A stretch of 30,737 nt of DNA from Hypsibius dujardini (lineage: Eukaryota; Tardigrada; Eutardigrada; Parachela; Hypsibiidae), in the NCBI GenBank assembly GCA_001579985.1, contig LRSR01012136.1, positions 1 to 30,737 of the forward strand. Direction: 5' to 3'. A program made the translations under genes and the position numbers. Below, piece after piece: positions 20,920-30,737 of this stretch (position 1 is the first letter of the stretch; every line of letters starts with the position of its first letter). The notes under the pieces were generated by a model. The model saw only the letters and a program-made list of their open reading frames with translations, was not told the origin of the DNA and ran no database searches.

Positions 20920-22716
20920 ATGTTCTCCGGCGGAGGATCTAATCAGTACGCTCGGCTGAAGACCAACCTGCGACTGGCGCTGAATCGACTGAAGCTGCTG
21001 GAAAAGAAAAAGACTGAGCTGGCACAAAAGGCACGCCGCGAGATTGCCGAGTACCTCGCCACCGGGAAGGAGGAACGCGCTCGCATCCGAGTGGAGCACA
21101 TCATTCGGGAAGACTATCTGGTGGAAGCGATGGAGATGCTGGAAATGTATTGCGACTTGCTGTTAGCCCGTTTTGGCCTGCTGGAACAGATGAAGTAAGC
21201 ATTATGAAAGGGAAATTAGAGAGCATTTTCGGCTATAGGGAGACTCGCTCCTTTATGACAGTGTTCGATCGATTGATTGTTGAGTCCGCAATTAGCTGTA
21301 CTACCGATGGATTGATCGGTTGATTGAAAGCATTGTATTTGTTGATTAATATTCTCGTTGATTAAGGGTTTTTTCATGGTATTAGAGATTCCGAAGCAAG
21401 CCAGGTGTTTTTTAAATCGTTTAGGAATGTGTTTTTTCACTCCGAGGAAGGCTGGGGTGTTGTTTTCGATTGAAAGGGATTTTCTTTACAGTACAGGGTT
21501 GATTGATTGATTGGTCGTGCTCGACAAGTGACTACAATTACGGTTGATTGATTGATTGGTTATGCTTGGCCAGTGGCTACGTTTGTAGTCGATTGCTTGC
21601 TATATTGACGGAATTGATGCCGTTGATTTTTATTCTCTCTGTTCCAGTTTTAATTAACGGCACTATTGGGTGTTCAAGAAAGATTTTTAGTTATTTAGTT
21701 TATTTAGAGATGAAATTGTTTCATTTGAAAGAAGCGTATTTGCTACATCTGAAGTAAAATGCTCTACGGTCTAAACTGAATTTTCGGACTTGAAAATACA
21801 GTTTTAAATATCGACTATAAATATATTGAGTTGTGTTCGATTTAAAATATGCACTGTAAAACCATTTTAAATGACGCTGATATTAATTCAAATTTGATTT
21901 AAGGTGCCGGAAAACAGTGTTTTATTCTAAACTGAATAATTTTTAATTTAATTTAAAATGAGGCTTTTTTACGTGCTGATATTTAATTTAATTTAAAATT
22001 AAAAAGCTTAATTTTAAGTGCTGTACGCGAGAATGCTTTTTTTCAAGTTGCGAAAGAACTCTTCGACTTTGATTTCTTCAAATCGAATGCGCTTTTCCTT
22101 CTGGTTAGAACGATGGATGAAGGCCTGGAAGAAGCCATCACTAGTATCATCTGGGCGACGCCACGGCTGCAGGCGGACATTGGCGAGCTGAAAGTGATCA
22201 CGGAGCAGTTCACCGCCAAGTTCGGGAAGCAATATGTCGCTGCCGTGAAGGAGAACCAATTCAACACGGTCAACGATAAACTCATCCGCAAGCTGAGTGT
22301 TCAGGCGCCCAAGCGTCTGCTGGTCGAGCAGTATCTCATCGAAATCGCAAAGAGCCACAAAATCAGCTACGAACCCGATCCTCGCGTGATGATGGAGGAA
22401 GGCGGAACTGGTACGCTGTTGGATTTTGGGATGGACAACAGCCGGAATCTTGGCCCAGGCGGTGGGACGGGCGGATTTGGTGGTGGCAATGTCGGAGGAG
22501 GTGGAGGGGGTTTCGCGGCACCTCCGATCGCGACGGAGCCGCCGCCGCCGATTTATCCGGAGCGTGGGCAGAGATTCCAGGATTATGAGAACTCGTCGTT
22601 GGATCACTCCATGGAGGTGAGACATTCTTGTGTAGTTATTGTTGCGCCCAGTTATCCAGATTTCAAATAGAGAGGCAGCCAGCCAGGTAGGCAGATTTAT
22701 AGTCCGAAGGATGAGT

Positions 22717-22763
<47 letters not shown>

Positions 22764-23308
22764 TTGCAGGAATATGCCTGCCTATCTGTCTGTCTGCATG
22801 TCCGTCCGTCTGCATTTCTTGTTTCTGGCTATAGTAGCATTTTCTTCTGTCGACGGAATCTAAATTACAATGGTCTTGCCATTTCGCTCCGTTGTAGCGT
22901 TTCCTTCACAAGGAACTGGAAGCGAACGATCCCAATCGCAGTTTGGAGTCTTCCATGACGCCGACCGCGCCGCCGCCGACTTACGAGCATTGTAAGCGAT
23001 TGCGTTACTCGTCACCGTCACGCTGCATTGAAATGATTAAATATTGATGTGGCGTTTTGTTTTTAGCCCGAGAAGCTGGCGCGAAGGTGATTCCACCAGT
23101 GCCGACGCCGAGGAACGCGGCGTTCAGGCAGGACATACCACGACCGGCGGCGCCGACGACCACCTTCACCGAGCTACCGGAGCTGCCGTCCGTGCCGAAA
23201 GACGACGCAGAGGATGACAAAGGCAACGGCCACGACGAAGCTGGTTCGAACAGTCTCGACTTTGAGGACCTGAATAGACGTTTTCAGAATTTGAAAAAGA
23301 AAAAATAG
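20920..23308 (+). CDS. IST1: IST1 homolog (ESCRT-III-associated protein)
   Basis: Four exons: 20920..21194, 22109..22616, 22913..22991, 23067..23308. Phases agree; 1104 nt, 367 aa, like animal IST1. The N-terminal Ist1 domain (about 1-190) is highly recognisable: LRLALNRLKLLEKKKTELAQ, ARREIAEYLATGKEERARIR, VEHIIREDYLVEAMEMLEMY, IIWATPRLQADIGEL, then SVQAPKRLLVEQYLIEIAK. A Gly-rich and Pro-rich linker follows. The protein ends with a MIT-interacting motif LDFEDLNRRFQNLKKKK (351-367), the site used to bind VPS4 and other MIT proteins in abscission and endosomal sorting. An upstream in-frame Met (20848) lies before a splice-acceptor-like site, so the ATG at 20920, next to the conserved region, is preferred. 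Confidence 0.95.
21780..22015. repeat. AT-rich stretch with repeated TTTAATTTAATTTAAA words (IST1 intron 1)
   Basis: Several copies of ttttaatttaatttaaaa in IST1 intron 1. Similar words recur in the last intron of the EPL-like gene (about 15830-16130), so this may be a dispersed element. Confidence 0.4.
22714..22800. repeat. (GACA)n tract in IST1 intron 2
   Basis: Eleven or so gaca units (22716-22762) followed by a short cluster of opposite-strand tgtc words (about 22785-22812), forming a potential hairpin. Confidence 0.8.
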
Positions 23309-24328
23309 TTTTCATCTTGCACCGTTTTTGTTCTTTCTTAATCCTCTATCCTTTATTGAACGCGTAGCTGTATCGAGTAGCTGGAAACCCAGCGAAGCCT
23401 AAACTGAATTTGTGCTTTGATTGTGTGCTCTTTTGTAACGAGATGTGCTGCTTCTAATCGAATTTGCACGGTACACTGTATACGCACCGACGTTCTCTCA
23501 GTACTAGCACGCGCCCAGTCGTTTAACACAGAAAAACAGACAGACAGAAAGGCAAACAAGCAGGCAGGCATAAAAGGCAATTGAACAGACAAACAGACAG
23601 ACAGGCGGGCAGGCAGGCAAACAAACAGAAAGGCAGGCAGCAAGATTGACCAATAGACAGGCAGACTGGCTGACAGACAGGCAGGGAAACCGGCATACAG
23701 AAAGACCGAAAGAGAGACAAGCATGTATGTAGATACTCTGTTCAAACCGATACATAGACAATCAGACAGACTGACATTCCGAAAAGAGTTAAAATGGCAA
23801 AGTCGTGTAAAGACTAACCGATGGAAAGTGAAACGTCTGTCCGAAAGGTTGACGGTACATCCAGTATTAGACGGTCAGACTTTTGCAGTAGACTCTCGAT
23901 CAGGAATGCCCGTTTAAAAAAATAGCGCCGTGATTGCGAGAATACCTCACGCTCGTTACTCGAAGGGAAGCATCGCTCAATTGGTTGGTCGATTCTTCAA
24001 TTATAAAACAGAATGCATTCATGCCATTAGATTTATTGATTGCTTGATTGATTGAGATCAAATTTTGTTCCAATATTAACACCCTGTTCCGTAAGAATCA
24101 ATGCTTTGTTCGTGACTGTCAAGCAGCACATACAGTCCTTTCGGTTGCTTGGTTGATTGGCGACACCTGTAATAATAGTTATGATCTGCGAACAAAAACG
24201 TCGTCGACGTGGTTATTTTTGCATTTCTTCCTTTTGAGAAATTGTTGTGAATTTAATCTGTCGGGTTTTTTTTACGCGGATTATTATTGAGGATAGATTT
24301 TGTTTTTGCTGTTGATGAAATCGGAAGA
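23309..24328. other. intergenic between IST1 and COG5
   Basis: Both flanking genes are on the plus strand. A GACA/GGCA tract fills about 23530-23720; the rest is unique and AT-rich with scattered ATTG repeats. No gene is seen and no clear AATAAA follows IST1. Confidence 0.5.
23530..23720. repeat. GACA/GGCA tract between IST1 and COG5
   Basis: Interrupted cagacagaca and caggcaggca units on the plus strand. Confidence 0.75.
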
Positions 24329-27300
24329 ATGGAAATGGCCGTATTAATGGAGGATATATTAATGGAAGACGGCCAATGCCCGGAAGACGTCCGGAGGAAT
24401 ATTCGCACATTTCTCGCCGCGGATTTCGACCCGCAGGCCCACTCCCGTGCCATTTTGCAGCAGCCCTCACAGTCTTTGGCCGAACACCTGGCGCAGATTG
24501 AAGCCGGCATTGCCTCTTTGGATGGAAGTATTAAAAATCAGGTCAGTTTTGCATATCCGCTCATTGGTAGATTGATTGATTGGTCTGGTCAGTTTTGCAT
24601 ATTCGCTGTTCGGTGGATTGATTGATTGGTCCGGTTATTATGATCTCTTTTTCGAATTACAATATCAAAATAATCTCTCATACTAGAAGCTTAAACAAAC
24701 TAAAAATTCCGTGCCTTCTGGCATTTATAATTATTTATATTAAAAAAAAACAGCATAAAATTAAAAATATTTTCAATTAACAATACCTATTTTCCATTTC
24801 CATGTATTATTATAAAGAGTCATCTAAAGTTTTTTTCGGAACAACCATAAACAGTGCTAGTAATTAATTAACTTAAATTAAATTATTAATTTAGGTGCTG
24901 CTGGCAAAAGATCACGACCACTTCACCGCCAATGTTTCCGCCGTGGACGCACTCGAAGCTTCCTTATCCAACCTGGTCACGTCCTCGTCGAATCTTCTTG
25001 CGCTGACCGAATCTTCCTTTCACCGGTTCCGCACGCTGCACGACGAATATTCCACGCGATTGGAGGCCTTTGCGAGGGTAAGGACGTCTGTGTGGGGTGC
25101 CTATAGTTGATTGATGAATTTGTTGCCTTTGTATTATTCTTCATTTTCTTCGATTGATTGGCTGATTACATAAGCTGTGACTATAATTATATTTTTCGCT
25201 ATAAAGATTTATTTATAATTAAATGAGTATTTATTTTTGTCTAGTTTATTCGCCACCACTTTCATAGTTTTTTATCATTTTAGTTTTAATTAAAGGCATA
25301 TTAAGTTACGTATATTCTGAAAATTTGGTGGTATTTTATGTAACTCAAAATAGATATCTGCTTTTAAAAATTATGCCTTAAATTTGATTGTGTTTATTTA
25401 AAATGAAATACCTTTTTTCGACAATTTCAAAAGTGTCGTTTTTGTTCAGGCCAAAAAAGCAATGGATCTTCTTCGGAAAGCCAACCGGATCAGCCAGGCA
25501 GCTAAACGCCTCCGTGCCTGCATGACCGATGATTCCGCGGACTTTGGGAAAGCCGCAGTGGTGGTAACGGAGATCGGTTCCCTATTTCAGGATTACGATC
25601 TGCAGTCGGTTACATTCGTCGAAACGGATCTCAAATTTGTGGCGGACACAGTCGCGTCTCTACCAAACCGAATTGTAGAGTCGCTCAGCGAAGCAGTCAG
25701 TACCCAGGATTTGGGAAAGATTGGCTTTGCAGTGGATGCTTGTCTGGTGTTCGGGAATGTGGAGGACGTATTAGCCGGTGTCGCAAAAAAATTCTTCAGT
25801 ACCGTTCAAGTGAGTGTTATTTCTGCCTGTTTGTCTGTCTACTTACTTGGCATGCTGTCTGTCTATCTGTCTGTCTATTTGTCTATTTGTCTGTCTATTT
25901 GTCTGTCTGCGTGACTGACGGCCTACTTGCTATCTGTCTGACTGACTGACTGACTGTCTGTTTGTCTGCCTGTTTGTACTGTCTGCTCTGTCTGTCTGTC
26001 TGCTGTCTGTCTGTATCTTCAATAGTCAATCCATCATGTCTGCATTGAGGCAATGTCCTGTTGTCGCAGACGCTAATCGAAACCGGGCTCGATCATCAAC
26101 AACTGGTGCAGTCAGACGCCAGCCGACCGACCACCAGCAGTGCCAAAAACTACCCTGGCCGGACTACCCTCCCCTCCGTCCAGAACAGTCCCGCTCTTCG
26201 AACCGCTTTCTGGGGAAAGCTGGACGTCGTCTTTGACGCCATCTATCAGCATCAGATCCGCATCGAACTGCTGGAGTCAGTCTATCTCGGCCGGTACGAT
26301 TGGTGAAGCTTTTTAGGAAAATATACTTCACTAAAAGTTAAAATAAGGATGTCCCAAAATGTGAGTAAATGCTTTATACTTTACGTCATGCAATTCGCTT
26401 AATTTATTAACATTGTTCAGAAATAAATCAGCGCAATTCGTTAGTATTGTATCAACGTGAGATAAGACGAGTTGAAATGTTCGTAATTTGGATAACGTAT
26501 GGCATAATTATCTTTTGTCCCTCTGCTCTTTCCATATTATTTTTACATACAATTGAAACAATTATTTACTAAAAAAATTAGTAACTGTGTATTCATTGTT
26601 TGAGTGAATAATTTCGCTTCGTTTGTGTGTGTATATTTGTTGTTTTTATGTTTCTGGGTTTCGTTTTGGTTTTGTTGTTATTTAATCAGAATAATATTAA
26701 TTTGTTTAATTAGTTTCGCTTCGTTTCGTTTTATATGTTTCTAAATTATCACGTTTTTATGTTTTTACTTTCCGTTTTCCGTTTTCGAATGTCTTTTGGT
26801 TTTTGAAGTGTTTTATTTATTTGATTCTTTCTTTTGTAGGTATGAGCAGTACGCCCTGTACTCGGTGGACGCGCCGGACGTCGTGGACGGCCGAATCAGC
26901 AGGGACTTTTTCCGGCGAGTGGTGGAGACGTTGGTCGGCGGGTTGAATCGTTGCGGGAAGGAGTCGACATTCCTCCAGCAGATTCTGGAGAATGAATTCC
27001 CGCGGCTGCTGAAGATGGTCAAGGACACGGTCAATCGGCTCCGCTCGGCGACGCTCTTCCTGGACGGTCCAAATCTCGCCGCTCTCCGCGATGCGATTTC
27101 GTCCTTTCAGTCGCTCTTCGTGTCGCGATCCCTGTCGCGACTTCTCGAACCGGTTAATGCCGGATTCGGAGAGAACAGTCTGCCGACCGGGGAAGACCTC
27201 ACGAGGTATCGAGTTTTTTTTTCTCATTCTGTGAGAAATAGATTTGTGGTTTTTTTTCTCAATAATCCACTTTTTATGCGGCATTCCTGTTTGTGTTTTT

Positions 27301-28849
27301 AGTATCTTCCGTAGCATCACCAACGAGTTGGTAGTCTGCAGTGCCGATGAAGCCTTAGCTGTACTGGTCTGCGGAAACATTGCCCGCCAGTTGCGGCTGA
27401 TTTTTGTCAAACTGGAGAGCGCCATCGCCACGGACGGGGAAGCGACCCAGGTGATTGGCAGTCTCACCGGGAAGCAGACCAGGAACTTCAAGGTGATTGA
27501 CTTAGCGTATAAGGTCAAGTTTGGCGTGGAGAAGGTGTTGAAGGGAGACAAGAGTGGGATTCCCGAGACGGCGAAACGGAGTGTGGAAGAAATTGTTCAG
27601 GCGTACGAGGGACCGGTGCGGAATGTCTTGACGCCGTTGAGGGAGTCCTTGGCGGACTCTGTCGAATCGATTCTTCTGACAATGGTAAAAGGACATAATG
27701 TCTGTCTACCTGGCCTGCTACAAACCTGTCTGTCTGCAAGTCTGCCTGTCTGCCTGTCTGCCTGTCGGTCTCTCTTTCTGTCCCTCTGTCTCTCCGTCCG
27801 TCCGTCCGTCCGTCCGTCCGTCCGTCCGTTCATCCGTTCGCATGTCGCATCCGTCATCCGTTCATCGTCGTATGTCTGTCTGTCTGTCTATCTGTATGTT
27901 TGCCTGTCGAACTGCTTGTTTGTCCATCCTTCTGGCTGGTTGGATGGCTGGCTGCCTGTCTGGTTGTCTGTCTGTTTACCTTACTATCAGTCTGTTTTTC
28001 GACTCTGTCATCGCATCCCCAAAATCTGACTGTCTTTATTATCTCTCCTTTAGCATGACGAAGACTTCTCCGCTAACGAAGACGCCGACCCCCATTCTGT
28101 GTCCACGCCGGAAATCCTCGATTCGACCTGTTCTCGCTACATGCGAGAACTGCAGGAATTTCTTCTGCGAGCCCAGCAGACTTTCTTCTCGCAGATCGAC
28201 ATCACTCAACCGCTGCTCCGCTCCACCGTCGCCGAGTTCGCTCGCCGCTGCGTGGAGCTCTTTATTCGGCATGCCAGTCTGGTTCGACCGGTCGGCACAC
28301 GAGGTCGGTTGAAGTTGGCTGGGGACTTTGCACAGCTGGAGGCCGCATTGGCGCCCTTGAACCTGAAGAGCCACGAATACGGCCGGGAACTGGCCGTTCT
28401 CAAAGCATTCCGTCCGTTGCTCTTCCAGGTGGGTAATTCGGGAAATGGGTAGAATATCGTTTCTTCAAAAGGATCATATAAATTTATTTAAATATTTCGA
28501 AAAATTGGTGTTCAATTATTTACAATGTTGTCCGTTCCAGACACCGGGGGAGATATCGGAAAATTCGACGGTCGGTCCGGTCGTGCCTTTCAGCGTGGCG
28601 CTGCATCATTTGTTCTCTCGAGCGCCGACGGATTTACAGTCGCCTTACGGCGTCTCCGGATGGTCCGTCAGCCGGTACTCTCGCTACCTGGACGAGCATC
28701 CCCGCGAGCGGGACCGGTTGTTGGGCATCAGCGGCGGACTGGACGGGTACGCGCAGGCTGTGAGGAACCGCGGGGAGACGCATTACGCGGTGATTTACCC
28801 AGTCATGAAGGAGCTGTTGGGACGGGCGTTGAGTGCTTATCCCATTTGA
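24329..28849 (+). CDS. COG5: conserved oligomeric Golgi complex subunit 5
   Basis: Eight exons: 24329..24541, 24895..25077, 25450..25809, 26070..26302, 26840..27205, 27303..27684, 28054..28428, 28541..28849. All phases agree; 2421 nt, 806 aa (vertebrate COG5 is about 840). N-terminal features are FLAADFDPQAHSRAIL, LAEHLAQIEAGIASLDGSIK and a heptad-like helical region. Middle features are LRTAFWGKLDVVFDAIYQ and LSRLLEPVNAGF. C-terminal features are CVELFIRHASLVRPVG, LKLAGDFAQLEAAL, LKAFRPLLFQ, FSVALHHLFSRAPTDLQSP and IYPVMKELLGRALSA. All match COG5, a lobe-B subunit of the COG tether that acts in retrograde transport within the Golgi. The ATG at 24329 is the first in frame. The gene looks intact. 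Confidence 0.95.
25825..26030. repeat. TGTC tract in COG5 intron 3
   Basis: Interrupted tgtctgtcta and tgactgactg units, sense-strand TGTC. Confidence 0.8.
27700..28045. repeat. TGTC, then (CCGT)n, then TGTC compound tract in COG5 intron 6
   Basis: tgcctgtc units, a clean run of ccgt units (about 27796-27830), then tgtctgtc and tggctggc words. Cys/Ser-rich frames over it are repeat products. Confidence 0.8.
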
Positions 28850-29486
28850 GGACGACCTTTCCCATCAATCAATCAATCAATCAATCAATCGGCTGAAATT
28901 ATTAGAATTGTGGATCAATTGATTGGTTGTTCAGAGCTAGCTTAAAATGTGAAACTGAAATCCTGACTGAATTAAAACTATTTTTCTCAGAGTTAACTTG
29001 ACCAATCATACGCTTTCAGACAAAAAGTTGCTCTGAGTGAAAAGCGGGATCCATGTCAATGAAAATGAAAGAAGACTGGTGCACTGTTTCTTACGATCCA
29101 TTGATTGATTGTGGACTGTGTACTTTACAATAGGTCACAGATCCCTTGGCTGCCTCATCCGGAGATTGAAATTCATTACTGGAATAAGTGGTGTCATCAA
29201 TTCAAGAATTGGTTTTTTGACGTTGATTGCAGTTGGAGCAGGGTGCGTTTCACAGCGAATTCTTTTGGACGCTCGTAATGGGTTCATTTGGGTGCTGGTG
29301 TCAGGGCTTTGTTTCTCTTAATGATCCTCTGGAACAGTTGGTTGTCTGTGTCGGTGTCTATGTCTCTGCATCTGTCCGGAATATACATGTAAGAATACGA
29401 ACACAGGCAAAGGTACAGACACACTCGACACAGCTCATCGGCTTACACGAGTCACACCACCGTAATTGCCGGCGCTATTAATCTCA
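28850..29486. other. 3' flank of COG5, no gene seen
   Basis: Starts with a short (AATC)n run (about 28864-28890). The plus-strand frames at 29109-29481 have no domain or splice context I can support. Confidence 0.5.
28864..28890. repeat. (AATC)n microsatellite
   Basis: About six perfect aatc units directly after the COG5 stop; the clearest example of the ATTG/AATC words scattered in introns across the window. Confidence 0.8.
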
Positions 29487-29786
29487 TCATCGAACGAATA
29501 CAGCGTGGTGATTAAAGTAAGGAAGCGTTTCTTCAGGTCTACCCAATTGATATTTCTTGTGTGACACAAAGGCATACAGCTGCAGTCCATCCAATGCGTT
29601 ACCACCGGCACTCTTGGCTTGCAGGTACCTAATGGAGAGATCCAACAGAAACGGCAGATCCCCACTCCACGAACCACCCATGAATATGGTGCTATTCATG
29701 TATCGTGAAACCGGTCGGACGGCGAATGTAGAATAGAAGGACACCATCTGTTTAACCAGTCTTTCAACCGGCACGCAGAGATACAT
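29487..29786 (-). CDS. unidentified minus-strand exon or gene fragment
   Basis: An open frame of 99 codons with protein-like composition: VKQMVSFYSTFAVRPVSRYM, SWSGDLPFLLDLSIRYLQ, NALDGLQLYAFVSHKKYQ. An acceptor-like TTAAACAG lies just before QMVSF's Met codon (about 29749), so the real exon may begin there. Near its end the overlapping frame also looks protein-like (WVDLKKRFLTLITTLYSFDD, ending 29435), which would fit a splice or a frameshift near 29550. I recognise no family and can place no neighbouring exon. Confidence 0.3.
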   Translation of the reverse strand: MYLCVPVERLVKQMVSFYSTFAVRPVSRYMNSTIFMGGSWSGDLPFLLDLSIRYLQAKSAGGNALDGLQLYAFVSHKKYQLGRPEETLPYFNHHAVFVR

Positions 29787-30328
29787 AACTAAACATTTTT
29801 TTTACTTTATTCTTTTACGTGCTCGTATGGCATATTGTAACAAACAATGCAGTTAGAACGAGAATTGCCTGCTGCATCAAGTGATTGATTGATTGTCAAT
29901 AATGAATGATTGAACATTTGATGTGGTCCAGAACAAACGGAAACTTTGCAGGAACAAGTGTAAACTTTGCAGGAACAAGTAGACCACTTGCACCAACAAG
30001 TTTTAATGTTGCATTGCTTCTTTTCTCTGTTCTTCCAAAAAAATTTTTTTTACACCTTTTTTACACCTCTTTTTTACAGCGGGATTTTTTCTACAAATGA
30101 CAAAGCATCAGAGGAATGGGAATCCGTTTCCGTATTGGCATTAACTGAGAAGAAGTGGCGAAATGAAGAACTGAAAGAAATTCTGGAGAGCTTTGTGTGG
30201 TTCTGCCTTTCGCGTTTGACGAAACCCGCGCGGTTTCAGCGCCTGGGAGAGGTGGGCTTTTGTTCTCTCATTACTCCAGCCTAAATTTTTCATCCTCGCT
30301 GAATCTTATTTGCCCGTCGTTTCGTAGT
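29787..30328. other. unassigned stretch with a short direct repeat
   Basis: Contains two head-to-tail copies of aaactttgcaggaacaagt (29941-29959 and 29962-29980, period 21). A plus-strand open frame (about 30080-30284, after a TTTTTTACAG acceptor-like site) reads EEWESVSVLALTEKKWRNEE and could be an exon, but nothing confirms it. Confidence 0.4.
29941..29980. repeat. direct repeat, two 19-base copies
   Basis: aaactttgcaggaacaagt occurs twice with period 21. Confidence 0.85.
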
Positions 30329-30643
30329 ATGTTGCTGCAGAAACGGCTGCGGGAAGAGATAGTTGTTGCAGGTTTCATCAGAGTCGAGGACAGAACAGTT
30401 TCGTGGGAACGTTAAATGATTGATTGGTTGATCGATTAGCGGTTTTGGGCTTATCTTCCTTTGCATCACCGTCACCGTACCGCTCAAGTGCTCGTCGAAG
30501 AAACCCCGGATCAGATGTTCGAGTTGGATAAGGTGATGGGTTTGTATTATTGCAAGGTTTGCACCATCCGCCAAGGAGGATTGAAGGAGCAGGATCGGGA
30601 GCGTCGTGTTAAAAACTGCACAGCGACAGCGGCTTCCTCATGA
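30329..30643 (+). pseudogene. diverged inverted copy of the first two exons of the 2489-3233 gene
   Basis: 30329-30393 reads MLLQKRLREEIVVAGFIRVED against MSLQKRLRVALPVFVRVED, with a two-codon in-frame difference, and similarity extends about 12 bases 5' of the ATG. About 30464-30556 reads TAQVL, DQMFELD and GLYY in the same frame as exon 2 (21 of 31 residues equal, several synonymous changes). It continues about 24 bases past the exon-2 donor, so intron sequence was copied too. The exon-1 donor (GTGAGT) is replaced by AACAG, the exon-2 acceptor is missing, and the second donor is GTTTGC. It is either a decayed copy or a paralogue spliced differently (a phase-0 acceptor-like GATTAG lies at about 30434-30439). 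The rest would be beyond the window. Confidence 0.5.
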
Positions 30644-30737
30644 ATCTCGAATCCTCAAATTTGATCTCTGAGTATTTCTTTTACATTTTGTCGAAACCTA
30701 TACTTGCCGGTTCCATGTTTATTGTTTTCGTGTAGAT

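Noticed and set aside
22014-22625. Minus-strand 203-codon frame opposite IST1 exon 2
   Set aside because: Shadow of a clearly coding plus-strand exon.
26813-27551. Long minus-strand open frames opposite COG5 exons 5-6
   Set aside because: They mirror COG5 exons, whose plus-strand frame matches a known protein through eight phase-consistent exons.
24329-28849. COG7 as the identity of the Golgi tether subunit
   Set aside because: The N-terminus alone could suggest it, but the C-terminal motifs (LFIRHASLVRPVG, LAGDFAQLE, FRPLLFQ) are those of COG5.

Overview
The window is nuclear DNA from an animal, read as genes with many introns rather than as single open frames. I found no bacterial-style operons, tRNA or rRNA genes, or transposon genes. 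The coding sequence was rebuilt by joining exons across GT..AG introns (about 70 to 900 bp) so that reading phases agree; every multi-exon model listed as a gene sums to a whole number of codons. The flanking DNA is full of TGTC/GACA and ATTG/CAAT tetranucleotide tracts. Gene content (GDAP1-like, TP53RK, IST1, COG5) fits an invertebrate. A flatworm or other lophotrochozoan is my guess, but nothing here proves it.

Layout. 1-1293 (-): first exon, plus the edge of a second, of an unidentified basic nuclear-looking protein. 2489-3233 (-): small three-exon gene of unknown family; a diverged relative of its first two exons lies in opposite orientation at the far right (30329-30580). 3821-12406 (-): tandem array of three GDAP1-like glutathione-transferase-fold genes, called A (3821-5757), B (6896-8796) and C (9817-12406). 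Only C encodes a C-terminal membrane anchor; A and B end in short exons without one, and both give 284 residues. 12757-13857 (+): TP53RK/Bud32 kinase of the KEOPS complex, head to head with C. 14960-19713 (-): ten-exon gene for a protein with an enhancer-of-polycomb-like region, no PHD fingers and a low-complexity tail. 20920-23308 (+): IST1, an ESCRT-III-type protein. 24329-28849 (+): COG5, a subunit of the Golgi tethering complex. 29487-30737: an unplaced minus-strand open frame and the relative of the small left-hand gene.

The genes are ordinary housekeeping and trafficking genes: t6A modification (TP53RK), ESCRT function (IST1), Golgi tethering (COG5), chromatin (EPL-like) and mitochondrial or redox biology (GDAP1 family). 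They are not an operon and no joint pathway is implied. The points most worth following are the split of the GDAP1 array into anchored and unanchored forms, the complementary TGTC and GACA tracts flanking exons in the array, the relic GST-like exon between B and C, and the inverted pair of unknown small genes at the window ends.
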